From Saxidomus purpurata (Eukaryota > Mollusca > Bivalvia > Venerida > Veneridae): 64,000 nucleotides of DNA. The notes under the pieces were generated by a model. The model was not told the DNA's origin, searched no databases, and was given only the letters and a program-made list of their open reading frames with translations. The translations under genes and the position numbers were made by a program. The stretch lies in contig JAFMSR010000002.1 in NCBI GenBank assembly GCA_022818135.1, positions 44,492,699 through 44,556,698 on the forward strand. The letters run 5' to 3'. This document shows positions 34,790-61,012 of this stretch, one piece after another; the stretch's first letter is position 1, and each line of letters starts with the position of its first letter.

Positions 34790-34870
34790 GAAAATATTTC
34801 TTATGCTAGGTAATTGCACATCCCGAGTAAGAAAATATTTCTTATGCTAGGTAATTGCACATCCCGAGTA
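34790..34870 (+). repeat. 41-bp exact tandem duplication
   Basis: Two adjacent copies of a unit starting GAAAATATTTCTTATGCTAG and ending CACATCCCGAGTA are identical, so the duplication is recent. Confidence 0.85.
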
Positions 34871-35028
34871 CTGAAAAGATACTATTTTCCAAACTCCGTA
34901 AAATAAAAAATCACGACAACTTCGATCAACTGATTCGTGAAACAATAAAACTATTAAAGGAGTAAAAATACTCTTATTCTTTAACTCTCCGCATATTTAG
35001 TGGTTGTCCCCTTTACAGTCAGTCATTT

Positions 35029-35130
35029 AGGACTCCATTATGATGTTTGATGACACTATCACTATAATGTTTAGGGTCCGCGATGCTGTTTGATGACACG
35101 ATCACTATAAAAGTTAAGGACTCCATGATG
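35029..35130 (+). repeat. tandem ~45-50 bp repeat
   Basis: Two full units and a partial third of GATG-TGTTTGATGACAC followed by ATCACTATAA, diverged by a few substitutions. Confidence 0.65.
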
Positions 35131-36039
35131 CTCTTTTTCTAAAGCCGGCTCATAATACACGTCCCGTAAGAATGTAGATTTTTGTCCATTACTTGCGTAG
35201 TCGTGCCCTTTAATGTTAGACCAGCTTAAGAAAAGTTGGTAAACAGTTGTCCTCATTTTTATTCTCAAGTTTAATTTTATTTCAAATATATGTTTAGGCA
35301 CTTCGTTGCTAATAAGAATTTAGTTTTAGTTTAGCAGGGATACATTTTGAATAGTGCATACACTTTTCTTTTCGGCAGTGTCAGACGAAGTGTATATAAG
35401 GTTTGGCATGCTACAATCCGTTTTTGGCCTGGGGACTGAAAGTCCCCTAGGCCTAAGTTAGCATACCACATTTCAAACACTGTAGGCAATTTAACTGTGC
35501 TATGTGCGAATAACAACTGTAAACATGCGCTATGAGAAAGTAGTGCAAGACAGACAAGATCAATCTTCTATTTGAATGTCGCATACGATAAGAACATATT
35601 ATAAAAACATAAATAAAATCAGTGCATACAATTTTAAATGATTGCAGAAAGGTCCTTAGCTTACGGACTCTAATACACAATTTTTTCATGGACTTTGGTT
35701 TAGAAATTACTGCGCTGTTAGCTGATTACGGAAGATAATCATATGCATATCACGGAAAACTACGGATATTTACGGAACTAATATAAGAGCTCTATATAAG
35801 AGTTTGTAGTTTGATATTCAAATTGCTGAATCAGATGCTATTTCATTGATAACTTTCTTATTTACGAACGATTACATAATTATATATTTACCCAAAAATA
35901 AATTTCTTTTAAAAAATATATATAATTTACGTACATTCCCGATAGGGACGTCACGTGAGCAAAATCACCCGCCATTTATCGAGGCTGACCTTAGCAACAT
36001 CATGTTGTCTTTCTACAGTAATGTATTTATATTTCATTT

Positions 36040-36770
36040 CTGTTTCAGGGTCTTGTCCTTGGTACACAACAATTTTCGATCCACATCGTCTCGCTTGAAC
36101 TTGAAAAAAGCGCAGATCGAATTATTTTTATTAGTCTCTCAAATAATTTATAATGTTGACCATGTGATTATTTTTCATTTAACGTACGTTTTATAATAAA
36201 ACAAACTTCCTGTTTTTGTGTCGTATATTAAATTTTGTCCTCTGGACATTTCGACCCGCGCTTTCACCGATAACAAGGTAAACAAGTTTCCCTGGTATAC
36301 ACATTGCACAGTACTGCATTTATATCTCATTGCTGGTAGTGCTTTGTTTATTTCTGTTTCAAGGTCTTGTCCTTGGTACACAATAATTTTCGATCCACAT
36401 CATCAGATCATATCGCTTGAAGTTAAACAAAGCGCAGACCGAATTATTTTTATTGGTCTCTCAAACAATTTATGTTGACTGTGTGATTATTTTTCATTTA
36501 AAGTACATCTTATAAACTAACAAACTTCCCTGCCAACGATATCTTTGTTAATCATTCATTCTATGTCGTATATTAAATTGTGTCCACTGAATTATTTTTA
36601 TTGGTCTCTCAAACAATTTATGTTGACTATGTGATTATTTTTCATTTAAAGTACAATGTACATCTTATAAACTAACAAACTTCCCTGCCACCGATATCTT
36701 TGTTAATCATTCATTCTATGTCGTATATTAAATTTTGTCCACTGCACATTTCGACCCGCGCTTTAGGTAA
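36040..36770 (+). repeat. local repeat cluster upstream of cGAS-like copy 2
   Basis: Three partial, overlapping copies share GGTCTTGTCCTTGGTACACA, ATTTTCGATCCACATC, TTGGTCTCTCAAACAATTTA, TGTGATTATTTTTCATTTAA and CATTTCGACCCGCGCTTT. It probably lies in or near the 5' intron or promoter region of copy 2. Function unknown. Confidence 0.7.
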
Positions 36771-37400
36771 GGTTCATCGCAAATCACGAAGGTCAAAAGT
36801 GTTTTTAGGGGAGTAAATCTATAGCCCCCGGGCCTTCAGCGCTTACAGCGATTTGATTATACCACCGAGTTACCAATATTTCTGGCAACAGACCGTTCCG
36901 AGGCGACAAATACAGGGTTTTAACCTATATCTTCAGTGCTTTGTGTTAATTCTAATTTATACGCGTGTTTTCCTTCATTTTGAACGTGGAAAAAGCATTG
37001 CATTGATATACTACTAGTAAATCTAAAAGCTGAAATGTGAACATGTGGCTGGTAGTGTGCGCTGTGTTTGAAAATGTAAGGGATTATTTTATATGCTTTT
37101 ATCTTTTAATAAAGTAATAAATGTAGACAGTTCAGTTATCAAATCGTGTCAAAATGATTCGATAACGAGTCATATGAAAAGATACTATTGTTTGAACAAG
37201 CTTATCACATAAACGTATAGATAACAAAACAACAAAATTGAACGTTTAATGTATGTAAATGTTCGTAGCTAAACATTTTATAGCGGATTTAAAGAATCCA
37301 AGTTTAATGAGCTTGAAAATCTTTACCTTAAGTCACAAGTGTGCTAGCAAAATTATGATATGCTTGTTGGTATTAATATATACTTTGCGGTGAACTATCT

Positions 37401-37417
37401 TTCTTTTTAGCGAGGAG
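37401..37417 (+). promoter_or_regulatory. splice acceptor deciding the start of cGAS-like copy 2
   Basis: TTCTTTTTAG is followed by CGAGGAG and ATG at 37418, mirroring copy 1. Confidence 0.7.
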
Positions 37418-39448
37418 ATGGCTGGAAAAGTAAACAAAGACGAGGAGAAGGAAATATATGAAAATGTTGACGATGAACTACTAAAATATATTCAAGGGTA
37501 TTTTCTGAATCCAAGACGATATACCAGACTCATTGACTATGTTAAAGGGAGGCTACTCAATTCCGAAGAATGGCTTTTTCATTATTTACCGTTACAAGTA
37601 AAACCACACCCGTGCTTGGCCGAGTATACTGTTGAGGAAATAGGAAGCTCAAGTGAGCAGTTGGCAGTTACAGAATCTAGTGAAGCCGGTTACAATGAAG
37701 AACTAGATTTTACGCTCGTACTGAAATCACTAAAAGCATCGCATGATTCTAATATATGCAAAAAGAAAAATATGGCAGAAATGATATATTCTAAAGAGTT
37801 TCCAGGACATGTTTATCTAAAGATTCACGACAGTAAAACTGCCGTTAAATGGAATGGCCTGTGTAACATTGTTTCAAACGAGCAAGGAGACGTAAACGAG
37901 TTTTTCGTGTCACCAGAAGCTATAACGGACGAGTTGTATCTGATGATGTGTTATAGAAATGGTGTTGAGAACTGGTCACGATATATAAAACATGCAAAAG
38001 CAATTTTTGAAAACGAGAATAGTGTGGATGGCTTCAATTCGGATAAAATACGGGACATTGTCCTGGAAAGTGAACTTTTAGCTTCAGATACAAATTTCTA
38101 TCACATGACTGCACAAGAAGGTCCAGCAGTTAAAACTACACAGTTTTTATACGACACAAATATGGTTTCTTTGCAATTTGATTGTGCACTTGCAGTGCCT
38201 TGTCTTGAGTGGCCTAGTATTGCTGAAAAATGGACTGACAGAAGCAGAGATTCCGGATGGCCAGCAATACCGCTTGTTAACGACATAGCATCAAAAGGGT
38301 GTCTCCTAGTTCCCAAATGCCCATCACAAAGCCGAACAAATCTTGAATGGCGGATTTCATTTTGTCTTGCTGAGAGGCGTTTAATGAGACACCTGACAGA
38401 GGAACAGAAAGGGTGTTATATACTACTTAAAGGTATATGGAGAAAATTTTTGAAACCTCCGTCTGGAAAAGCATTACAATCATACCATCTGAAAAATGTT
38501 CTTCTCTGGGAATGTGAACAGGTGAAGAAAGAGCTTTGGACACTTGAAAGTACTGCAGCTAGGGTCATGGGACTTCTGTTGCGTCTAAAAGATTACATAG
38601 AAGCATGTCATTGTCCACACTATATAGTTCCCGAGAACAACTTATTTCAGGATATAGAAAGTGACGTGTTACGACGATCCGGAGAGCGAGTGGGTACTTG
38701 CATTTCCGAAGCAAAAGTAGTATGGATTCAAAATACAGCATTATTCTCCCTTCCGCCAGAAAAAACCAGACTGGGCATGCGGAAAGAAATGATTGACATC
38801 TATGTGACTCTTGTGGAGGAAATTTGCAAATGTTTCGCTCATACCAATAAAGATAAAAAGTTCGTAGATTTGAGTGTTTTAGAGAAAGTGTCAGAAAATC
38901 CATCGCTTAAGCAATTACTGGAGTCGGATGAATTAGAGTTTGTTGTGGATATATTAAAAAATGCCATGAGCCCAAACGAAGATGGCCTTTTTAGAAGATA
39001 TATTTGCACCAGAGCATCGCCAAAACAGTTGCATTTAGCTGCTGAAGAAGACATGTTGGAATTTACAGCATGCAATATAAGTGGATTGACAGCCTTGTCA
39101 GAGCTTACCGAAATTATCACTAAACTAGAAATTTTGAAAACACAAAAACATGAAGAATACGGATTTTCTGAAGAATATAACTCTGAAGAAATGTTGAGAT
39201 TAGTTATACAGTATATTGCACAATGGCGGCTTAACAACGGGCCAGAACATGTAATGGATCCTTCTGCCGATGAAGACACGAAAGGCTTCGCTGAAGACGT
39301 GATTGTATGTGATGGATGTAACAAAGAAGTCACATCGGAAGTCTATCATCACTGTGAAGTGTGTCCAGATTTTGACTTGTGTAAAAGCTGCTTTGAATCA
39401 AATGATGGACATAATCATGAATTCTCAGTCATGAACGAAGAAGCATAA
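37418..39448 (+). CDS. Mab-21/cGAS-like nucleotidyltransferase with C-terminal ZZ zinc finger, copy 2 (676 aa)
   Basis: Tandem paralogue of the gene at 29511, same strand and same architecture, again one coding exon. GS at residues 76-77, acidic pair in NEELDF (E95, D97), third acid in SLQFDCALAVPC (D255), then the Mab-21 motifs LEWRISFCLAERRL, LQSYHLKNVLLWEC and CPHYIVPENNL. The ZZ finger is C631, C634, C646, C649, C655, C658, H665, H667. The linker before the ZZ finger is shorter than in copy 1, and its acidic part differs. Divergence is highest around residues 180-260 and in that linker, while the central CPHY region is almost identical in nucleotide sequence. Likely a cytosolic or nuclear sensor or enzyme; the ligand and product cannot be read from the sequence. 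Confidence 0.9.
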   Translation: MAGKVNKDEEKEIYENVDDELLKYIQGYFLNPRRYTRLIDYVKGRLLNSEEWLFHYLPLQVKPHPCLAEYTVEEIGSSSEQLAVTESSEAGYNEELDFTLVLKSLKASHDSNICKKKNMAEMIYSKEFPGHVYLKIHDSKTAVKWNGLCNIVSNEQGDVNEFFVSPEAITDELYLMMCYRNGVENWSRYIKHAKAIFENENSVDGFNSDKIRDIVLESELLASDTNFYHMTAQEGPAVKTTQFLYDTNMVSLQFDCALAVPCLEWPSIAEKWTDRSRDSGWPAIPLVNDIASKGCLLVPKCPSQSRTNLEWRISFCLAERRLMRHLTEEQKGCYILLKGIWRKFLKPPSGKALQSYHLKNVLLWECEQVKKELWTLESTAARVMGLLLRLKDYIEACHCPHYIVPENNLFQDIESDVLRRSGERVGTCISEAKVVWIQNTALFSLPPEKTRLGMRKEMIDIYVTLVEEICKCFAHTNKDKKFVDLSVLEKVSENPSLKQLLESDELEFVVDILKNAMSPNEDGLFRRYICTRASPKQLHLAAEEDMLEFTACNISGLTALSELTEIITKLEILKTQKHEEYGFSEEYNSEEMLRLVIQYIAQWRLNNGPEHVMDPSADEDTKGFAEDVIVCDGCNKEVTSEVYHHCEVCPDFDLCKSCFESNDGHNHEFSVMNEEA

Positions 39449-39953
39449 TTAAGCATAAAATTAAACATTAACAACAATAACACAACTCAGTGTTAACTAA
39501 CTGTTGCCTGACGCTCGTTGCTATGCTTTTACAAATGTTGTCACAACATATTTCAGCGTTGATTCGGTATCCGACTGGTCTAAGATCACACGTGCATTTC
39601 TAGACAGTACATTGCAGTACAGGTTTAAATCCTAGATTGCAGTAATTTGTGTATCATTTTATAGGATTGTTGTGTTGACCGAGTAGAGAGGGCTATTTTA
39701 CTTAGTATTATTAGGCGATGTCACCGTATTTCACAACAGTGCACCAGGCTATCTAAACTCCTATCATAAATTTACCCATCAGCATGCATTTTGTTTAATT
39801 ACTCAGTATCTGGGTGAGTTATAGATAACATAATTACATTTGTAGCTGTGATATTTTCTGATTACTGTGCACTAGATTACTATAAACTTCTTTTTGTGAT
39901 TCATTACATGACTGCAATTATGCTTTTAATATTGAATTACAAGCCAGACTTAG
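39449..39953. other. noncoding 3' flank of cGAS-like copy 2
   Basis: Contains the TTAGGCGATGTCACCGTA block shared with the flank of copy 1. No gene. Confidence 0.5.
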
Positions 39954-40192
39954 GGTCGTATTCCAGTAGCATCTCAAGTGATTTCTTAAATGTTCTAACT
40001 TCAGTACAAAAGGTTGATTTATAATAGTTCTCTCGTAAGTCAATGCTTGTGTATGATTACATCATTAATATAAACTATACTTGTTGGAGATTGATAAAGC
40101 TTGAAGAAATTCCAAAGCGGAAATTAATAAGGAAATTGTTAATTTCAAGGAAAATCTGAAGATTTGACTTCTGATGTTACTGGAATATGACC
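39954..40192. mobile_element. short inverted-repeat element (MITE), 239 bp
   Basis: The left end GGTCGTATTCCAGTAGCATC and the right end GATGTTACTGGAATATGACC are inverted copies with a few mismatches. No coding frame. Confidence 0.75.
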
Positions 40193-40845
40193 AAAGTTCT
40201 ATTTATAGTTTTGATAACAAAAATCTATAATAATGACATTTACTCCGATGCTATAACGCCAATCCATTCGTAATACCGATCCATCCAAATCTCGCAACGG
40301 CGCAAGTCGAATATTCGATTAAAACTTCCTGTACCATACAATAAAAGAGACTGATATAATGCGGACACTTTTTATTCAAATACGACAATGTAGACAATGC
40401 TATGCTGGAAGATGTTAGTTTCGCAAGGTTAGGATCGCGAGTATACCGATATAAAAAGCCCCAAACAATAGAATACCCCAAATAAAAATCTAGCTAACAA
40501 TTTCATATACTAAAAAATTGCGTCGACTATCTTTTTTAAAGGTAGTTCTTGTTTCACTTAACATCCCTTTGGACAGTTTATTGTACTGTCTTAATTGAAG
40601 ATGGACAAGTCCATTAGCAGGGTAAGGTTTAATTAATACTATCTTGTGTAAGTCTCGAACAGCTAAAGGACACCACTCAGGACTGAAAGGTTCTTGTGCA
40701 AAACTAAATAGTCACCCTACTTGGAGCTGATGACAATGGCTAGGACAGATTCTTTGGTAATGTAAAGCGTTGAATGACACAGAGTATAGTTTGTTCTGTT
40801 ACTTATGACTCGACTTCATTCCGAAAACTAGCTGGTTTGACTATT

Positions 40846-40930
40846 TAAGTTCCAGGATCACAATTACAAGTAGCTCTAATTGTCTTACCGAGGGAATTAT
40901 CTTTATTTTTACCAATATCATTCCAAACTT
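40846..40930 (-). repeat. partial copy of the AAAGTCCCAGGATCAC element
   Basis: TTCCAGGATCACAATTACAA and GTAGCTCTAATTGTCTTACC match, in reverse orientation, the right end of the element at 24206. Confidence 0.6.
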
Positions 40931-40938
40931 TACTTTTT

Positions 40939-41664
40939 ATCCCCCCGAAGGGTGGCATATTAAAATCGCACCGTCCGTCCGACCGTCCATCCGTCTGTTC
41001 GTACATGCCCAGTAGACATCATTGGGTTAGGGTTTGAGTACAACTTAGCATTGTGAGGTTCTTTGAGTTCATTCCGTCATTATGGGGTTAAAAATGGTAT
41101 TGTGGGGTTAAATAATTGTATTGTGGGGTTAAAAAAGATCAAAGAAAGATTAAAGGGATAACCTCACAAAGTCCGTCTGGTAAGTACGTCCGTGCGTCCG
41201 ACCTTATATTTTTTCGTGTCCGGGCTGTAACTTTGTCACCCATTGAACGGTTTTAAAATAACTTGGCACAAATGTCTAGCACATAAAGACGACGTGTCAA
41301 CGTCCCTACCTCAAAGGTCAAGGTCACACTTAGAGTTTGAAGGTAATGGAATCCTCTATATGTATACATTCGTGTCCGGACTGTAACTTTGTCATGCATT
41401 GAAGGATTTTAAAATTACTTAACACACATGTTCAGCACATCAAGACGACGTGTCGCGTGCAAGACCCACGTCCCTATCTTAAAGGTCAAGGTCACATTTA
41501 GAGTTTGCAGGTAATGGAATCCTCTATATATGCGGACTGTAACTTTGTCATGCATGGAAGGATCTTAAAATAACTTGGCACAACTATTGAGCACATGGAC
41601 AGGACACAGACTGTGAGACACCTTTTTCGGGGGCATTTGTCACTTGTGAGGGACAGCTCTTGCT
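40939..41664 (+). mobile_element. nonautonomous element with ~180-bp internal monomers
   Basis: Begins ATCCCCCCGAAGGGTGGCAT with CCGTCCGTCCGACCGTCC and ends CCTTTTTCGGGGGCATTTGT then GACAGCTCTTGCTT. The termini are loosely inverted (CCCCCGAA and TTCGGGGG). The interior has about three diverged monomers with GACTGTAACTTTGTCATGCA and AAGGTCAAGGTCACA. The GACAGCTCTTG tail recalls the element type at 16903. Confidence 0.65.
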
Positions 41665-41869
41665 TAATCAATGTACATGTTAGAAATATAGCATGGTACC
41701 TCTTTAAATGATATTGCAAAAAATAAGAAAGGCCTTATGGCAACTCCTTTCCATTAAGAAATGACTGGAATACGAAATAAAGGTACATGTTAACATTGCT
41801 TTTAAGTGAACAGGACACGGTTGCATCATTATCCAAACAGTAATTTTTTTTCTAAATCAGTAAAATCAA

Positions 41870-42050
41870 TGTGATCTGGTTAACAAATGATGTTAAGAAA
41901 GATTGGGTTATATTAGTTTTGTGGCACCGCTACACTATATGTTTATATTGGAATTTCAAAAGCGTTAGTAACGTTTAATATATAGTTAGTAGCGTATACA
42001 TGTATTTTCAAAAATTCAGTAATACTTTACAGGAATTTATAGTGGAACCT
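41870..42050. repeat. partial copy of the GCTGCTCGCTC element
   Basis: The interior block GGCACCGCTACACTATATGT then TATTGGAATTTCAAAAGCGT matches the interior of the element at 47310. Termini absent. Confidence 0.5.
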
Positions 42051-42084
42051 TCTAATTTGAAGATTCGTTCTAACTAAGAACATA

Positions 42085-42360
42085 GAGGCGGAGGGATATT
42101 GTTTTGGTGTTGTCCGTCTGTCCGTCCTTACATTTTTTCGTGTCCGGTCTGTAACTTTGTCATGCGTTGAAGGATTTTAAAATAACTTGGTACCAATTTT
42201 CAGCACATAAAGACGACGTGCCGCGTGCAAGACCCACGCCCCTACCTAAAAGATCAAGGTCACACTTAGAGTTTAAAGATAATGGAGTCCTGTATATATG
42301 CACATATTCGTGTCCGGACTGTAACTTTGGCTGTGTATTAATGTACAAAAATTAAAGGGA
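42085..42360 (+). repeat. truncated copy of the element at 40939
   Basis: Shares TTTTTTCGTGTCCGGTCTGT, TGAAGGATTTTAAAATAACT and the CAAGGTCACACTTAGAGTTT block. Only about one and a half monomers remain. Confidence 0.65.
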
Positions 42361-42767
42361 TGCGAGTAGTTTTTTTGTCTTAATAGCTGAAAAACAATTA
42401 GCTCTTTAGTAATCTTTTGTCGCAGGTTCATGTACAGAATGAAGTTGAAAAGTCAGATGAAGAACGTCGTAATGTTGGTTTACAAATCTCATCTACTATT
42501 TGTACTCATAGATGCTTAAATTATCCAGATATTTTAAACACACTGTAGATGTCACACAATTTAACGAACTGTTGGATGACACCTTTCTTTTTTTTAAAAT
42601 GAAATCGCCATAGACGAGGTACTCCATTCACCACTGTTTGTGACATCATAGCTGTATACTATTCCTTTTGTTTAGAAAAGACTGGCTGATGAGACCACGT
42701 ACCAAGATACTAAACATACAAAAGACTGACAGCAACATGTCCCAGTTAAAATTCAATAATAATCATG

Positions 42768-43157
42768 TTTTAAAGCTGCTCGCTCTCAGAATTTGATGAA
42801 AAAAAAATAAAATTCTTCAAACTCTCTAAAACTAACGTATCTTAGAATAAAACGTCAAAAGAAATGACTTCCAGTATAAATTCCTGTAAAGTATATCTGT
42901 AAATTTGAAATAATACGCTACAAAATTATATTTGCGTTTCAAACGCTACTGAAAATCCTAATATAAACCGGTATATAGCGTTGTGGTGCCGTTCAACCGA
43001 ACCCACCCACATTTTGAACGGATTTTAGCAAATTGCTGCCGAGATTTTTACTTCTAGTGTCCATTCTAGCCATTATGTTTATATTTTATGTTTTTAGTAT
43101 ATCATTTTGAGAAATTGATTTTTTTTCAACGGAAACTTTGAGCGAGCAGCTTTAAAA
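42768..43157. mobile_element. inverted-repeat element, GCTGCTCGCTC family, 390 bp
   Basis: The termini TTTTAAAGCTGCTCGCTC and GAGCGAGCAGCTTTAAAA are perfect inverted repeats. A degenerate copy lies at 47310-47673 and an internal fragment at 41870. No coding frame. Confidence 0.8.
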
Positions 43158-43667
43158 GCAAAGAAGTAAAAACACAAGACTTCAGATAATTAGCATGATG
43201 TAATACAGTTTCAATACAAATACACTATATTTACAATTTACTTATTCAAAATGGTAAAAATAACGAACTGGAGAAAATTTTAATTATTTAAAATGAAACA
43301 ATATGTCTACAGCTTAACAGGGTACATTTAATTCTTGCGTTTTTTTTTGGCGTCGATTACATCCTCGCAGTGTTGAATATACAAAACTTCAGTTTAAAAG
43401 TGCTAATATAACATTAAGACAAAAATGCGTTTTACATAATACATAATACATTTTATATTACATACAGCGTATTATTCAAATCGTGTTAAAGCCAAGGAGT
43501 TACTAAAATTAGAAATTAGATTTTAGAAATTAGAAATTGATTGCAAAGGATCAGAAGGCACGTTATTATTATTGGTTTTGAAATATTAGCGTCGCTTAAA
43601 TAGAACATGCTGTCAATTTCAGAAGACAGAAGCACACAGAAAAAAACACTGACATTGTTTATTTTAC
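43158..43667. other. noncoding, nothing recognised
   Basis: AT-rich sequence without exon-like segments or clear repeats. Confidence 0.4.
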
Positions 43668-43796
43668 TACGGTGCCCGTGAAGTGACATGTGATATATTT
43701 TTCTTATTTCGTAATTACGAAAAACATTTCGTATAAACGAAATAAGATTTCGTAAAAATACGAAAAGGTATCACATGTCACTTCACGGGCACCGTA
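43668..43796. mobile_element. palindromic foldback MITE, 129 bp
   Basis: A 28-bp perfect terminal inverted repeat starts TACGGTGCCCGTGAAGTGAC. The interior has further hairpins, including the perfect palindrome TTTCGTAATTACGAAA. The whole element can fold into one long stem. Confidence 0.85.
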
Positions 43797-45219
43797 TTTT
43801 GCTGATGAAAGAAACAGAAATTTATCGGACATGGACAAAAATTAAGAAGATATTTCTGTCAAATATATCGACTGATTTCTAAGCATCTACTGCTGTAAAA
43901 CAGTCTTAAGTTATACATGATTGTCATTTTACGTTTATTTGATTTTTCAATCAAAACCAACCGACTGAAATGTGTATGTTAAGACAGGCATATCCCCTTT
44001 TAGTAACGTCAGAACACCGCATAAAATTATTCCAAAATTCTCCCTTACATTTGAAATTATAGTAATATATTACATTAATAGGGAATATTTGAGAATTTAC
44101 CGTAAAACAATAAATGTTTAGCATCTTTTTGTTTAAGTGTTAACATTTTTCACACTGATCATTCACATGATATTTAAAGCTATTTTTCATGACATGAAAA
44201 CATCGCGATATACACTGAAATGTAAAACAGAACACCCCTTTTTAAATTGTTAAAATGGGACATAAAAAGATACAGATAGGATATGTTTGCTTAAAGGGAA
44301 ACTTGAAACATGTATATTGAGTTTTTAAATTGTGTTAAGAAGTGTACGAAAACGATAACAGCCTGGTTCTCGATTTATTAAATCATTAACATATCAATGT
44401 TACAAACGTTAAGAATCAGCCAACGAGGAAATGGCCGTTTCTTCTTGTGATTCTATCATTCTTGCGTTTGCCATCGACAAAAGGTGCTACGAAGAAAAAC
44501 AAGAATTGCCATGAATTCTTAGCCTAGGACTATTCTGCGTCCCTTACAAATTCTGGTTTTCCTCAAACTGTTGCTAATAGAGACTTATTAGAAATATGCA
44601 CTTCTTTTTTCATTTCGTCACATATCAAAAGAAACAGGAAAAACTGACCGACTGAGATTTTCTTGTACAGAAGTCATTGTTATTAATTCTTAGAAAAAGG
44701 GAACTTTAAGTGTCGAAATACATACAAGCACATACATTTAACAACAAGAATCAGAGTCGAAATAAGCTTAGTACAATGTGGATACATCTTTAAGATTTGA
44801 AGTCGATAGATAATTGACCTTAGGCCGTTTGAAATAATATACATAATGTTAAGTTTAGTTTTTACTAATTAATTTTAGCTGGATTGTGAAGAAAGCTTAC
44901 ATAATGTTTACATCACACAACAAAGTTGAGGCTACAAAATCTTTGTTTCAGGACTTGTTAAGTTCAGGTCAGGATCTAGATAGTTTGTGTCTACTATTGG
45001 ATGAATGTATTCCCGATCACCAGAAATTTACATAAAATGACTGCTCTGATCTATAAGAGTTCAACTCTCTGTCTAGCTTGAAACTCAAACTTTTGACCAT
45101 TTGCTTATATGTATATATGTATGCATGTATATATTTATATATGGTGCGTAACTGACAAGTTGTTTAAAACAGTCTTTTGAGACGAGTGTTCGGCAATGAA
45201 GTCCTGATCACGTGGGTTA
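43797..45219. other. noncoding, includes probable 3' UTR of the synaptotagmin-15-like gene
   Basis: Lies downstream of the stop codon of the minus-strand gene. Several reverse AATAAA signals (TTTATT on the plus strand, for example near 44376) could end its transcript. A short TATATG-type microsatellite is at about 45103-45142. Confidence 0.4.
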
Positions 45220-61012
<15,793 letters not shown>

